Source: CALBPI01 sp039027435
GTDB lineage: Bacteria; Pseudomonadota; Gammaproteobacteria; Steroidobacterales; Woeseiaceae
Reading direction: 5' to 3'
Assembly: GCA_039027435.1 (NCBI GenBank)
Contig: JBCCKF010000001.1
Location: 512,631 to 576,630 of the forward strand
DNA length: 64,000 bases
How positions within the stretch are numbered: the stretch's first letter is position 1; the number at the start of each line of letters is the position of its first letter. Both the position numbers and the translations under genes were made by a program. Of this stretch, positions 45,056 through 54,289 are shown piece by piece. Under the pieces are notes generated by a model. That model did no database searches, was not told the DNA's origin, and saw nothing but the letters and a program-made list of their open reading frames with translations.

Positions 45056-48000
45056 CTATTTGAAGCGACGTTCGAAGCGTACACCCAGCGTCAATGTGCT
45101 GGACTCAAGGTTGTTGTATCCGGTCAGTGTTTCGTAGTCGACGTAGGCCGAAACACCAGTCTCCATCACGAGTGAGACACCCGCGGCCAACTGGAAGAAG
45201 CTGGAATCCGGCGCATCGGTAAAGAAGCGGAATCGCGTAGCGCCTGGGTCGTTTGCGAAGCGCGCCGTAATCACACGAAGGTCATCTTCCATCTCGTGCT
45301 GCGATGCCAACCGAAGGTGCGGTACCAGAACACCCCAGCTCGCGCTGTGGGTATAGGACATTCGCAAACCTGCTGACCAAATCTGCGACTGGACGGATTG
45401 TTCATCGAAAGCGAGCTCCCAACCCTGCCCCTGCGTTTCTCGGTAAGCGTCGATGTTCGTATCCAGATAGTCGTAACCGATGAAGGGCACGAAGAGCCAG
45501 CCATCGCGATCGATGTTGTAGCCAAAGTTGGCGCTGAACACACGCTGGTCACCATCGGTTTGCCCAAGCGCAGTTGTGTCAACGCCGCCCATGGCATCCA
45601 TAAAGTTCAGCGTGCGCTCGGTATCGAAATCGATACCACCGAACAGAGCCAACATGTCGACATAGAATCGATCGGTGAAGTAGGTGCCGTAAACTGAGTA
45701 CGTCAGACTATCGGAGTCCAGCGTACTGTTTGATCCGTTATAGTCAGCATCCGCGTTCGCGAACCCGATCGCCGCGCCCAGTGCAATGTCGTTTCGGAAG
45801 CGGTAGTCGACACCAGCGGTGACGCCCAGCGTTTCAAAATCGAAACCGTTTTCTGTGCTCGTTGCGCCTTGATCACCAAAGTTCAATCTGCCATTGAAGA
45901 ACATGCCCCAACGGCTGTCGGCCAATAGTGCGTTCTCTTCTTCCTCGACGGCACGACTCGCCAGCAATCCACGCGGTAGCGTTTTGCCTTGCACATTCAG
46001 AGCGAGACCTTGCGCATTGATTCCACGCGCACCACCGCGGAGCGCGGCCAGACGCGCGTCGATGTTCTGTGTTTGCGTGTTCAATATCTGGGTACTGAGC
46101 GTGCTCTGCGCGAAGACCTCCTCACCCGCGATCTGGCGCAATGCATCACGCACCTCGTCCGTATTGTCGGAACCGTCGGTTGGATTCGCAAAATCGATCA
46201 GCGCATTGCATCGATTGGCTAGCTGCGCAGTACCGCTCTCATTCTCGGTCTCGCCAGGGCTTGTCTCCGACGAATTCAACCGCGCACAGACGGTATCAAT
46301 CGCACTTGCAAGCTCGAGTTCTTCCGGCGTGAGGGCAAGTGAAGACAGACTTCGTCGCCCATCAGAGGTGCCCACCGTCACCGTCACTTGTGCCGCTTGA
46401 TCGATGGTGTTCGCGTCACCGTCAGACACGGTGTAGAAGAACGTATCGGTTCCTGTAAAACCGGTATCGGGGGTGTAGGTAATCGTATCGCCGGTGGATT
46501 GCTGGTTGATGACAGCGGTACCGTTGGCTGGATCTGTCACGCTAACAATCGAGAGATTCTCAACACCACCATCGTCGATGTCGTTTGCCAGTACATCGAT
46601 TTCGACAGACGCACCAGACTCAACCTCAGTCTCGTCATCCGCGACCGGCTGCGGCGAACCATTGGGCGCTTCGACGGTGATCGTCACCGTCCCGGTACTG
46701 GTATCACCGCTAACGCCGACCGTATAGGTGAATGAATCCTGGCCGGCGAAGACCACACCACCTGGCGTAGTCGCGGGCGGTGTGTAACGCACACAGTCCT
46801 GGAAGAAATCGTCATCGAAGGTCACACACGTTGCCGCATCGAGGATCTCGACACTACCGCCGTTTGTACTCGCCGATACGGCCACCAACTGGTCACCCGA
46901 GATCAACGTATCGTTGCCGAGCACGTCCACCACGACCGCCTGTTCAACGGGCGTAGTAGCAACATCGGCTAACAGATCACGCATAGGGTTACTGGTGTCC
47001 CCTTCAACGGTCACGGTGACGGTCGCGGTATCCGCATTCCCTGCCTCATCCGTAATGGTGTAGGTAAAGGTGTCTACGCCCGAGAAGGGATTATTGTTGG
47101 CGTCTACGGAGGGTGCATCGTAGAACACACACTGGGTTGTGATACCCGGCAGGTCTTGCGAACAAACAAAAGCGTCCTGGATGATCGCGAAACTACCTGC
47201 TGCGCTATCTGATACCGCCGTGATCGTCGTGCCGGTCGGCAACGTATCATTCGCCAATACATCGATCGCAATCGTCTCGGCGAAGCGCGCGTTAGCCGTG
47301 TCGTCCACCGCGTCGATCGCAACCGATGACGCTCCGACGGTAAAGGTTGCTGTCCCCCGGACACCGGTTGCCGAACCAAAAGGGTTGTCGGTGACGCAGT
47401 ACTCGAACGAATCCGAGCCGCCCGGCCAGCCGGTGTTCGGCGTAAAGATCAATGATCGCGGGTTCTCAAAGTTCACGCTGATCGTGCCGTTCTGTGGCTG
47501 CACAAAGCAGGAGGGATCGGTAAATCTCAGTGTGGAAATGCCATCAAAATCGGTCGCAGGCCCGTCTGAACTGATGATTGGAAACACCAGCGGCACAGCG
47601 AGCGAAGCGAATTCAAAATTCGCTGGGCCTGTAACGGGTGCCTGGTTTTCGATATCGTCGCACCCGTTGGCCGTGTCGACCACGGGCGTAAGATCACGCG
47701 TGCCGTTCTGGAATCGAATTTCTGCCTGTGCCGACTGCGTGCGGTCACCCGCAATCAACGAGTAGCCGACAGACCACGGCTCTGCCGCGGAATTGTCGTT
47801 ACCCCACTCGATGCGGATACAGGCATTACCGACGCGTTCAGCACGCAAGCTCGGGGGACCGTTGCTGGTGTTGAAGCTATCGATCACATAAATCGGTAGC
47901 GGCGTCCCGGTCACGAGGCCCGCCTCATGCACGTTGAACACAATGGAGCCGGCCTCGGCAATGTTGTCATTAAACGTGCCATTCGCTGCTTCTGGCATCG

Positions 48001-48073
48001 CATGAGCATTTAATGAAAGTCCCACCATCGCGGCGAGCGCGAGCCCTCGCCGAATGATCCAATTCCTGAACAT
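45056..48073 (-). CDS. Autotransporter with cadherin/Ig-like repeats
   Basis: A 1005-residue secreted protein. The signal peptide (about 1-26) is followed by a unique N-terminal region (about 27-260) and then three Ig/cadherin-like repeats (about 260-580), each with D-V-L-A/G-N-D-T and F-x-Y-T-V/I motifs (IDVLANDTLPTG, VDVLGNDTLISG, IDVLANDIDDGG). A helical linker (about 590-700) and a C-terminal autotransporter beta-barrel (about 730-1005, ending RFERRFK) complete it. It is probably displayed on the surface, perhaps as an adhesin. It is 63 bases downstream of the caspase-like gene. Confidence 0.9.
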   Translation of the reverse strand: MFRNWIIRRGLALAAMVGLSLNAHAMPEAANGTFNDNIAEAGSIVFNVHEAGLVTGTPLPIYVIDSFNTSNGPPSLRAERVGNACIRIEWGNDNSAAEPWSVGYSLIAGDRTQSAQAEIRFQNGTRDLTPVVDTANGCDDIENQAPVTGPANFEFASLAVPLVFPIISSDGPATDFDGISTLRFTDPSCFVQPQNGTISVNFENPRSLIFTPNTGWPGGSDSFEYCVTDNPFGSATGVRGTATFTVGASSVAIDAVDDTANARFAETIAIDVLANDTLPTGTTITAVSDSAAGSFAIIQDAFVCSQDLPGITTQCVFYDAPSVDANNNPFSGVDTFTYTITDEAGNADTATVTVTVEGDTSNPMRDLLADVATTPVEQAVVVDVLGNDTLISGDQLVAVSASTNGGSVEILDAATCVTFDDDFFQDCVRYTPPATTPGGVVFAGQDSFTYTVGVSGDTSTGTVTITVEAPNGSPQPVADDETEVESGASVEIDVLANDIDDGGVENLSIVSVTDPANGTAVINQQSTGDTITYTPDTGFTGTDTFFYTVSDGDANTIDQAAQVTVTVGTSDGRRSLSSLALTPEELELASAIDTVCARLNSSETSPGETENESGTAQLANRCNALIDFANPTDGSDNTDEVRDALRQIAGEEVFAQSTLSTQILNTQTQNIDARLAALRGGARGINAQGLALNVQGKTLPRGLLASRAVEEEENALLADSRWGMFFNGRLNFGDQGATSTENGFDFETLGVTAGVDYRFRNDIALGAAIGFANADADYNGSNSTLDSDSLTYSVYGTYFTDRFYVDMLALFGGIDFDTERTLNFMDAMGGVDTTALGQTDGDQRVFSANFGYNIDRDGWLFVPFIGYDYLDTNIDAYRETQGQGWELAFDEQSVQSQIWSAGLRMSYTHSASWGVLVPHLRLASQHEMEDDLRVITARFANDPGATRFRFFTDAPDSSFFQLAAGVSLVMETGVSAYVDYETLTGYNNLESSTLTLGVRFERRFK

Positions 48074-48136
48074 CGAAATTCTCCCCTGCTTTCCGGCGCC
48101 GGCTTCTCCTGTTCCGGTCGCCGTATTCGATCGTAA

Positions 48137-49789
48137 TCAATCGCCTGTTTGATCGGACTCCGCGAGTACCAGTGATCGAGGCACGAAAAAGAAATCGCCG
48201 ACCTCGTGTCCGGCGCGCCGGAGCGCCTTGATCTCCGGCTCCTGGCTATAGTCCTGCTCTGCCGCCGCCGTGACCACTCTGTCGCGCAATCTTAAGAACA
48301 ACGACGGTGTGGTCATGAGACCATTATTGGCCTCAAGCTCATCGATAAATGCGCGAGCAAACACCGAATTGCCGCTGCCACCGACATCGAGCACCGGTCG
48401 GTCGCCACCGGATGACACCATGAGGCGCGAGCGCTTGTCGAAACGCCGCCGAATGAATCCATCACTCGAAAACACGCGGTCGTCGCCACTTAACATCATC
48501 CGCATTCCCGGGTCGTCGCTGGTCAACACACCGGAGTAGCAGGAATCAGCCAACACCAGCACACGCTTCGCCTGGAAGTTGCCCATGTGGCTCGTGATCT
48601 GCTCAGTCGGTACCCAATACGTATCCACCGGCGGGCGATCCGCATTGACCGGTAACCAGTAGCCTGTCTCAGTGCCGTCGGAACCAATGCGGCTGCCGTG
48701 GCCTGCATAGTAGATCAGCAAGTTGTCGTCGGGCCCGACGATCGCATTCAGATTGTTGATGGCTTCCAGCACCGTCACGTCGTTGGCATCACGCACCAGC
48801 TGTACTGTGAATCCGTACTTGTCCTGCAGCACGTTGGCGATTCGCTCGGCGTCGGACAGCGGCGTTGCGAGATTCTCCATACGGTCGTAATTCTGGTTAC
48901 CGATGATCAGTGCGTAGTAACGACCAAAATTTCGGTCTCGCAAGCGCAAACCCGCCGATGTCGAAAACTCCTGTGTAGGCAGTGCTTGCAGCGACGGTGC
49001 ACGCAAGCGCGATCGCGCGGTAACAGCTGCCGATTGCTCCACTTTGATCCGTGCTTGCCAGGCCAGCAGCGCCTCGAGATCGGCATTCGCCGCAGCACCA
49101 TGAGCGACGTCGCCCTGCAGTTGCTCGATCTGTTTTTGCAGCAACTGGAGTTCGCGATTCTTTTGCTGAATCTCTCCGTCGAGTTCTTGGCGTAAGGCTT
49201 CGAGCTCCTGATCCGCCGCAGACCGATAGAGCAGGTCATCCTCAGACAATCCCCAAGACTGACGATACAGATTGAGCGCCTTGAGACGATCCTGCTCAAC
49301 ACCGCGACCGAGTTCGTACAACGTGCCGAGGTTCAGCAGCGCGCGCTCATCACCCTGAGCCGCTGCTTTGGTATACCAGATCACCGCTGCTTCATAGTTC
49401 GGCTCGCCGCCGAGTCCGCGCTCGAAAATCTCACCAACCGTGTTCTGGGCGTCCGCGTCGCCAGCCTCTGCGGCGCTCATCCAGACGTTTAATGCCGATT
49501 TGAGATCCGCCCGATCGTAGGCGACGTATTCACCGCCACGCACCCTGCAATCGCTGGCGGTCGTGCGTGTTGGACGGCGCGGCGAAAGAAAAGTACGCCC
49601 GCCGAGCTGGCGCACCTGCCCGGGCAGCAGGCAGTCGACGATGTAGAGCGCGGAAACGTCAGTGCGCCCGGCGACGGCCTCGCCACCGAGCGACGTGGTT
49701 GGTTGCGCAGCGCACCCTGCAAGCAGCAGTCCTGACGCCAGGCATGCGCTCAAGAGGCCGCGATGTTGTTGTGCTGTTTGTAGTTTCAT
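48137..49789 (-). CDS. Caspase-like (peptidase C14) lipoprotein with Sel1 repeats
   Basis: A 550-residue exported protein. The signal peptide ends in lipobox LLAGC (C26). Sel1-like repeats (about 98-180: SAAEAGDADAQNTVGEIFER, KAAAQGDERALLNLGTLYEL) lead to a coiled coil (about 190-250) and a C14 caspase domain (about 288-530). The catalytic pair is H364 in YYAGHGS and C417 in ADSCYSG. Being a lipoprotein, it would act in the periplasm or at the outer membrane, unlike cytoplasmic defence caspases. It follows a Ser/Thr kinase gene by 72 bases. Confidence 0.92.
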   Translation of the reverse strand: MKLQTAQQHRGLLSACLASGLLLAGCAAQPTTSLGGEAVAGRTDVSALYIVDCLLPGQVRQLGGRTFLSPRRPTRTTASDCRVRGGEYVAYDRADLKSALNVWMSAAEAGDADAQNTVGEIFERGLGGEPNYEAAVIWYTKAAAQGDERALLNLGTLYELGRGVEQDRLKALNLYRQSWGLSEDDLLYRSAADQELEALRQELDGEIQQKNRELQLLQKQIEQLQGDVAHGAAANADLEALLAWQARIKVEQSAAVTARSRLRAPSLQALPTQEFSTSAGLRLRDRNFGRYYALIIGNQNYDRMENLATPLSDAERIANVLQDKYGFTVQLVRDANDVTVLEAINNLNAIVGPDDNLLIYYAGHGSRIGSDGTETGYWLPVNADRPPVDTYWVPTEQITSHMGNFQAKRVLVLADSCYSGVLTSDDPGMRMMLSGDDRVFSSDGFIRRRFDKRSRLMVSSGGDRPVLDVGGSGNSVFARAFIDELEANNGLMTTPSLFLRLRDRVVTAAAEQDYSQEPEIKALRRAGHEVGDFFFVPRSLVLAESDQTGD

Positions 49790-49861
49790 GACAGTCCTTA
49801 CGCGAAAGCTGTCGGTTACCGGCCAATAATCCCGTTTGAGTATGAATCGTAAGCGAGGACG

Positions 49862-51742
49862 CTATGTCCCACCCGTATCCAGCGCAGCTCGCAAACGCTT
49901 TTGCGCGGCTCGCAATCGGCCGTGCTCTGCCAGATAGGGGTTCACCGAAGCGGTCTCCATATCTTTCAACAATCGACGCTGTTCCTCTACAGAGATCGCA
50001 TCAGGTTGTAGCGCAATCAACGCGTCCGCCACGGCGTTGAGCCCCGCGGTTGCGCGCGGATTGTCGGGATGGATATCGAATGCTGCAGCAAAATCGTTAT
50101 ACGCACCGCCGATCCAGGGTGGGTCGTTCGCGAGCCACTCATTACCCGAGTCAACAAACGTCTCGAAGCTCTGTTGTTGCTCCAGACTCAACTCTTCCCA
50201 AGGAAATGCAGGACCCTGCGGTTGCAACGCCTGCACAGCAAAGAACAGCGCCACTGCAGCAAGGCCACCGATCGCCGCCAGCAGGCCACGTTGTCGCCCC
50301 TGCTTGCCGCGAAACGTCTCCAAAAAGACGCCGGCATCCTCAATGCGATCCTCACGCGCAAAGGCAAGCCCCTGCGCAATCGCCTGCCACTCATGCTTCG
50401 CGAGCCCCTTGATTGGTTCGGGTTGTAATCCCAGCTCCATCGCCTGCTCGGCGGTTTTGCGATCAAACGGGTGCTTACCGGTGAACAGCAGATAGGCCGT
50501 GACAGCGAGTCCGTAGACATCGTCCGCCGGATGCGGCTCGGCACCGTCAAACATTTCGACACTGGCGTAGGCCGGAGTGAGGCTGCGCAGATCACCGGCA
50601 TCGAACAGCGTCTTCTCGCCAGCGTCCTCACCCTTGAATTTGGCGGCTCGCGCGATCCCGAAGTCGAGAACCTTCACACGATTGTCTTCGGTCAAAAACA
50701 CGTTGCCGGGTTTGAGGTCGGAGTGAATGATGCGCTTTTCGTGAGCATACGCGAGACCCTCCGCCATTTGCTCGATGATGCGGCGCGCGACATCCGGGTC
50801 GAGACCGACGTCTTTATGTCGACGCACCAGCCTGTCGAGCGGTTCGCCGCGCATCAGCTCCATCGTCATGTAGACGGTGGTGCCGTCACGGTCAAAGTCA
50901 TAGACAGTAACGATATTCGGGTGCGCCAGGGTCTGTGCTTTTCGTGCCTCGCGCTGCAGCGCCATCAACGCCTGGGGATGCTCCTGAAAGGTCTTGCTCA
51001 ACACTTTGATGGCGACGAACGGATCGCGATCCTGCGCCTCATCTTTGCGCTTGTCGCGCGCCTTGAACACTGCCCCCATGCCGCCGCGGCCAAGTTGCTC
51101 CTCGATCAGAAAACGACGCTTGAGGACGACACCGGTTTCCACTGGCCCCTTGTGACGTTCGATCCACTGCTCCGGATTCTCCCAGTTAGAGCCGGTGCCG
51201 GTCGGCAAAGGGCCAGAGCCGGTTGGTAATGGACCAGAGTCGGTGCCTGTGACCAGCGGCTGTGATGGCGCGGGCGTTTCGTTGATCGGGAGTGTCGGAT
51301 CGTGACGCGCCGGAACCTCTGGCTGAATGGGTTGCGTCTCTGCGACATGCGCGTTGATCCTGATCGTCGGCGCCACGTGTGAATTCACAACCACTGTCGC
51401 ATCAACATGTTGATTGATCTTCTCAGTCGGTTGGAAGGTGGTCGGCGCGTTGTCAGCGCTAACCGGTTCGGTCACACCAGCGAGTGTGGCGTCATCAGAC
51501 AGCGGCGCTGTGGGGTCAACCCGCGGTGCTTCTCCCTGCAAGCGACGCGACAGAGACTGAAACAAGGCTTCTGCCATCCGACCCGAATCGCGTTGCTTTT
51601 CGATGATGGACAGCGCGCTATCGAGGTAGTCGCCCTCGGCAACAACCGCGTCGATGACCTGCTCGAGCGCATCGAGATCCAAATTGCCAGACAAGTAAGC
51701 CCCGAGCTTCTGGCTAAATTGCGTCATTAGCGATTGCGACAT
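49862..51742 (-). CDS. Hanks-type Ser/Thr protein kinase with membrane anchor
   Basis: A 626-residue protein. The N-terminal part (1-205) includes a helical region and a Pro/Thr-rich linker with three N-x-H-V repeats. The kinase domain (about 208-480) has GRGGMGAVF (218-226), the ATP Lys in FVAIKVL (K246), HSDLKPGN (340-347; the usual HRD Arg is Ser) and DFG (360-362). One membrane helix (LLAAIGGLAAVALFFAVQAL) follows, then a 100-residue C-terminal part outside the membrane. The ATG at 51742 is preferred; one at 51835 would fall inside a possible -10 element. Confidence 0.9.
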   Translation of the reverse strand: MSQSLMTQFSQKLGAYLSGNLDLDALEQVIDAVVAEGDYLDSALSIIEKQRDSGRMAEALFQSLSRRLQGEAPRVDPTAPLSDDATLAGVTEPVSADNAPTTFQPTEKINQHVDATVVVNSHVAPTIRINAHVAETQPIQPEVPARHDPTLPINETPAPSQPLVTGTDSGPLPTGSGPLPTGTGSNWENPEQWIERHKGPVETGVVLKRRFLIEEQLGRGGMGAVFKARDKRKDEAQDRDPFVAIKVLSKTFQEHPQALMALQREARKAQTLAHPNIVTVYDFDRDGTTVYMTMELMRGEPLDRLVRRHKDVGLDPDVARRIIEQMAEGLAYAHEKRIIHSDLKPGNVFLTEDNRVKVLDFGIARAAKFKGEDAGEKTLFDAGDLRSLTPAYASVEMFDGAEPHPADDVYGLAVTAYLLFTGKHPFDRKTAEQAMELGLQPEPIKGLAKHEWQAIAQGLAFAREDRIEDAGVFLETFRGKQGRQRGLLAAIGGLAAVALFFAVQALQPQGPAFPWEELSLEQQQSFETFVDSGNEWLANDPPWIGGAYNDFAAAFDIHPDNPRATAGLNAVADALIALQPDAISVEEQRRLLKDMETASVNPYLAEHGRLRAAQKRLRAALDTGGT

Positions 51743-51870
51743 GCCGCGCCTGCCTCCCCAGTCCCGCCTAGAGCGTATCAAATCAATGGTGTCGCGATCG
51801 GGTACAAGGTCCCGCTTTAGTGCTTTGCTGCCCATATCTATCCTGACGCGATTTCAGGGCAAAACCGGAC

Positions 51871-51904
51871 AAAAAAAGCCTGTCGGCAGCACCGACAGGC
51901 TTTT
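51871..51904 (-). terminator. Rho-independent terminator after the beta-propeller gene
   Basis: AAAAGCCTGTCGG and CCGACAGGCTTTT form a perfect 13-base-pair stem with a five-base loop. On the minus strand seven T residues follow. It can work in both directions and separates the beta-propeller gene from the kinase gene. Confidence 0.92.
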
Positions 51905-51933
51905 GTTAGGCGAACGTCAAGAACGGCGTCAGG

Positions 51934-53220
51934 TCAGTTGCAGCCCACGGTCTCGATCGGCAGCGTTGTCGATACTGCCGTTCCATCATCAAGAAACGCA
52001 CTGAACGTAATCTCGGTATCGCCGCAGGCAACGCCGGTCTCGCTCGTCCGGAATCGGAAATATGCATCGCGCGAGCCATCGCCGTTCACGTCGAATACGC
52101 GACGGCGAGTACCGATCGGCGCTTCTGCCGGGCCCAACCGCGCCGTCGCTGAGTCGATCGTGCGCGCATCGAATTCCTCGGTCGAATAAATCGCGAGGTT
52201 GATGTTGCGGGTTCGGCTTGGGTTAATCGCGCCGGTGGAACGCCCGGTGAAAATCTCCGCTTCCAGAGCCAGCCCGGATGGCTCTGGAACAACCGCAACG
52301 AATGTGGTTCGATCGCCAATGGAGAATATAGATTGTACCGCCATCAGCTCGGGATCGACGATGTTCACGTTGCCTAAGCGGTCACCCAAGACCAGGTTTC
52401 CATCAGGCATGAAATCGATATCCGAAAAGAAGCAAGGGATTTCGAAATCTGAAGAGAGTGGACACATAAACGAAAACGATTCGACAGTCACACTGCCATC
52501 TATGCCCCACTCCACCTTCTGAATCTGTCCACCGATATCCGCCAGATACAAGGTTCCGGCCTCATCCGCCGCGACCGCCCGCCTCGACGCACGATCCCCC
52601 ACCAGTGTTCTCAACTCAGCGCTTCGGACGAGCTCATAAGTCTCTGGGTTGTATACCTCCAACGCACGACCAGAGGGACTGCCCGTTCCAGCGAGGACGT
52701 AGACCAATCCATCCAATCCAATGGTGACGTCAATCGCATCTGTACCCAGTGCAAACCGGAACGGTTCGGATCCAACCTCATCGAAAACAAGTATCCCGAT
52801 ATTGTCGCGCGACGAGTCTCCAAAAGTGAATTGATCGGTAGCGAATATCCTGTTTCCGAAACTCGCAATTCCTCCGTAAGTGACATTGTTTACGATACTG
52901 AAGTCGCCCTCAGTCTGATGACTCCATGTAGGGTTGGCTGCAGACGGATCGATAGAACTAACAAACGGGTCGAATGTGCCATTAAAGACGTGGATGAGGC
53001 CGGATTCGCTGACAACAAGGTCACGCCCGAGATCGGAAGTGGACGACGGGCCTCCAGGATACTCGATCGGAATAGTCTGAATAATTTGGCCGTCGGTTGT
53101 GAGCTCATAAATCACGCCGTCCTCGGTGACGAGAAGATTACCCGGCGTCAGCGGGTCAGCATGGATTTGGGGTGATGACAGGATGGCGAGGCACATCAAT
53201 GGCGCCAAAAGCTTTCTCAT
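51934..53220 (-). CDS. Secreted beta-propeller-like protein
   Basis: A 428-residue protein with a signal peptide (RKLLAPLMCLAILSSPQIHA). Repeats with the pattern GNLLVTEDGVIYELTTDG and SGLIHVFNG suggest an NHL or PQQ-like propeller. The C-terminal 110 residues form a separate domain with FDVNGDGSRDAYFRF, a calcium-binding-like loop, and ending in a Cys pair (GVACGDTEI, VGCN). The ATG at 53220 has AAGGGAAA upstream. A named family is not recognised. The 211 bases upstream, to the methyltransferase gene, show no clear element. Confidence 0.75.
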   Translation of the reverse strand: MRKLLAPLMCLAILSSPQIHADPLTPGNLLVTEDGVIYELTTDGQIIQTIPIEYPGGPSSTSDLGRDLVVSESGLIHVFNGTFDPFVSSIDPSAANPTWSHQTEGDFSIVNNVTYGGIASFGNRIFATDQFTFGDSSRDNIGILVFDEVGSEPFRFALGTDAIDVTIGLDGLVYVLAGTGSPSGRALEVYNPETYELVRSAELRTLVGDRASRRAVAADEAGTLYLADIGGQIQKVEWGIDGSVTVESFSFMCPLSSDFEIPCFFSDIDFMPDGNLVLGDRLGNVNIVDPELMAVQSIFSIGDRTTFVAVVPEPSGLALEAEIFTGRSTGAINPSRTRNINLAIYSTEEFDARTIDSATARLGPAEAPIGTRRRVFDVNGDGSRDAYFRFRTSETGVACGDTEITFSAFLDDGTAVSTTLPIETVGCN

Positions 53221-53431
53221 GACGGTTTCCCTTTCTTGTTGATTTTCGTCTGAGTGGCACTGGCCCGCGGGGGAGCCAACTGCGGAACGATCACATACTT
53301 TCATGACAATTCGATGCGAATTGGTCAGTAATCGCTTCGCTTTTTTCTTACCACCACCTCCGAATATCAGAATGTTTGGTGGTTACCACGCTGTTGAGCC
53401 ATTGTTCATGCCAACGACATTCGACACCAGC

Positions 53432-54277
53432 TTAGTCGCGAACCACCGTCTTGAGATAAGCGCTGGTTTCGGAAAGACTGCGTTCCTTCTCTGCCACCCA
53501 GAAAATGTGTTTGCAAAAAAGCGTCTTTGGCGAGAGGTTAAGCCTCGCGCGCTCCCGGAAGATGCCGTTCACCAGCTCGTCAGAACCGGCCTTGATCTTC
53601 TTGCGGTAAAAGCGCGGCGTCAGGAACGAGAACAATGCGAGTAGTGGGTAGGTGATGCCGAGCAGTACCGCCGTAGTCCCGACGTCGGTTTTGACACGCT
53701 CGGTCACTTTAAAGCCGCTGATATCCATCAGGGTCTGGAGGTGTTGCACACCGACGAGAAACAGGTGGCCAAAGTAGAGCTTCTCGGAAGACTCGTTGGC
53801 GAACCAGACGCTGTCGACTGCAGTTGGCGGCATGCGTTTCCAGAAATCGGTTTCGAACAAGAACCCTGACAAGCGGGCACGAAGTTGCGAAGCGTTGGGC
53901 GTGGTCATCAGCAACTGACCGCCCGGCTTCAACACGCGATTGAACTCTTGCAAAACGAACAATTGGTTCGGTACGTGTTCGATGCCTTCCTGGCAAATGA
54001 TCATGTCGATCGTCGCATCGTCGACCGGCAGTTTCTCCGACAGATCCGCGAATCGCGCCTCGACATCCGAGACCTTCATGAACTCCGGAAACAAGTCGAG
54101 CGAGATCACCGTCGCGCCGCGCTTCTTGAACTCCCAGGTCGAGCGCCCATCGCCACTCGGAATGTCGAGAACCGTCTTGCCAGTCAGATCCGGTAGGCCG
54201 CGAATATAGCGGCGCACAAAACCGTGGACTCCTCGAATGGGTTTATCGTCTGCACCGAAAGGTTGTTCTGTTGACAC
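53432..54277 (-). CDS. SAM-dependent class I methyltransferase
   Basis: A 281-residue enzyme. The SAM-binding motif VLDIPSGDGRSTWEFKKRGA and the acidic VISLDLFPEF follow the usual order, and the ICQEGIEHVPN motif is typical of Methyltransf_11 members. A C-terminal hydrophobic stretch (LLGITYPLLALFSFL) could touch the membrane. The GTG start at 54277 has AAGGAG upstream. It is 12 bases after the TPR gene, so it is co-transcribed. The substrate is unknown. Confidence 0.9.
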   Translation of the reverse strand: MSTEQPFGADDKPIRGVHGFVRRYIRGLPDLTGKTVLDIPSGDGRSTWEFKKRGATVISLDLFPEFMKVSDVEARFADLSEKLPVDDATIDMIICQEGIEHVPNQLFVLQEFNRVLKPGGQLLMTTPNASQLRARLSGFLFETDFWKRMPPTAVDSVWFANESSEKLYFGHLFLVGVQHLQTLMDISGFKVTERVKTDVGTTAVLLGITYPLLALFSFLTPRFYRKKIKAGSDELVNGIFRERARLNLSPKTLFCKHIFWVAEKERSLSETSAYLKTVVRD

Positions 54278-54289
54278 GGCGTAGGCTCC

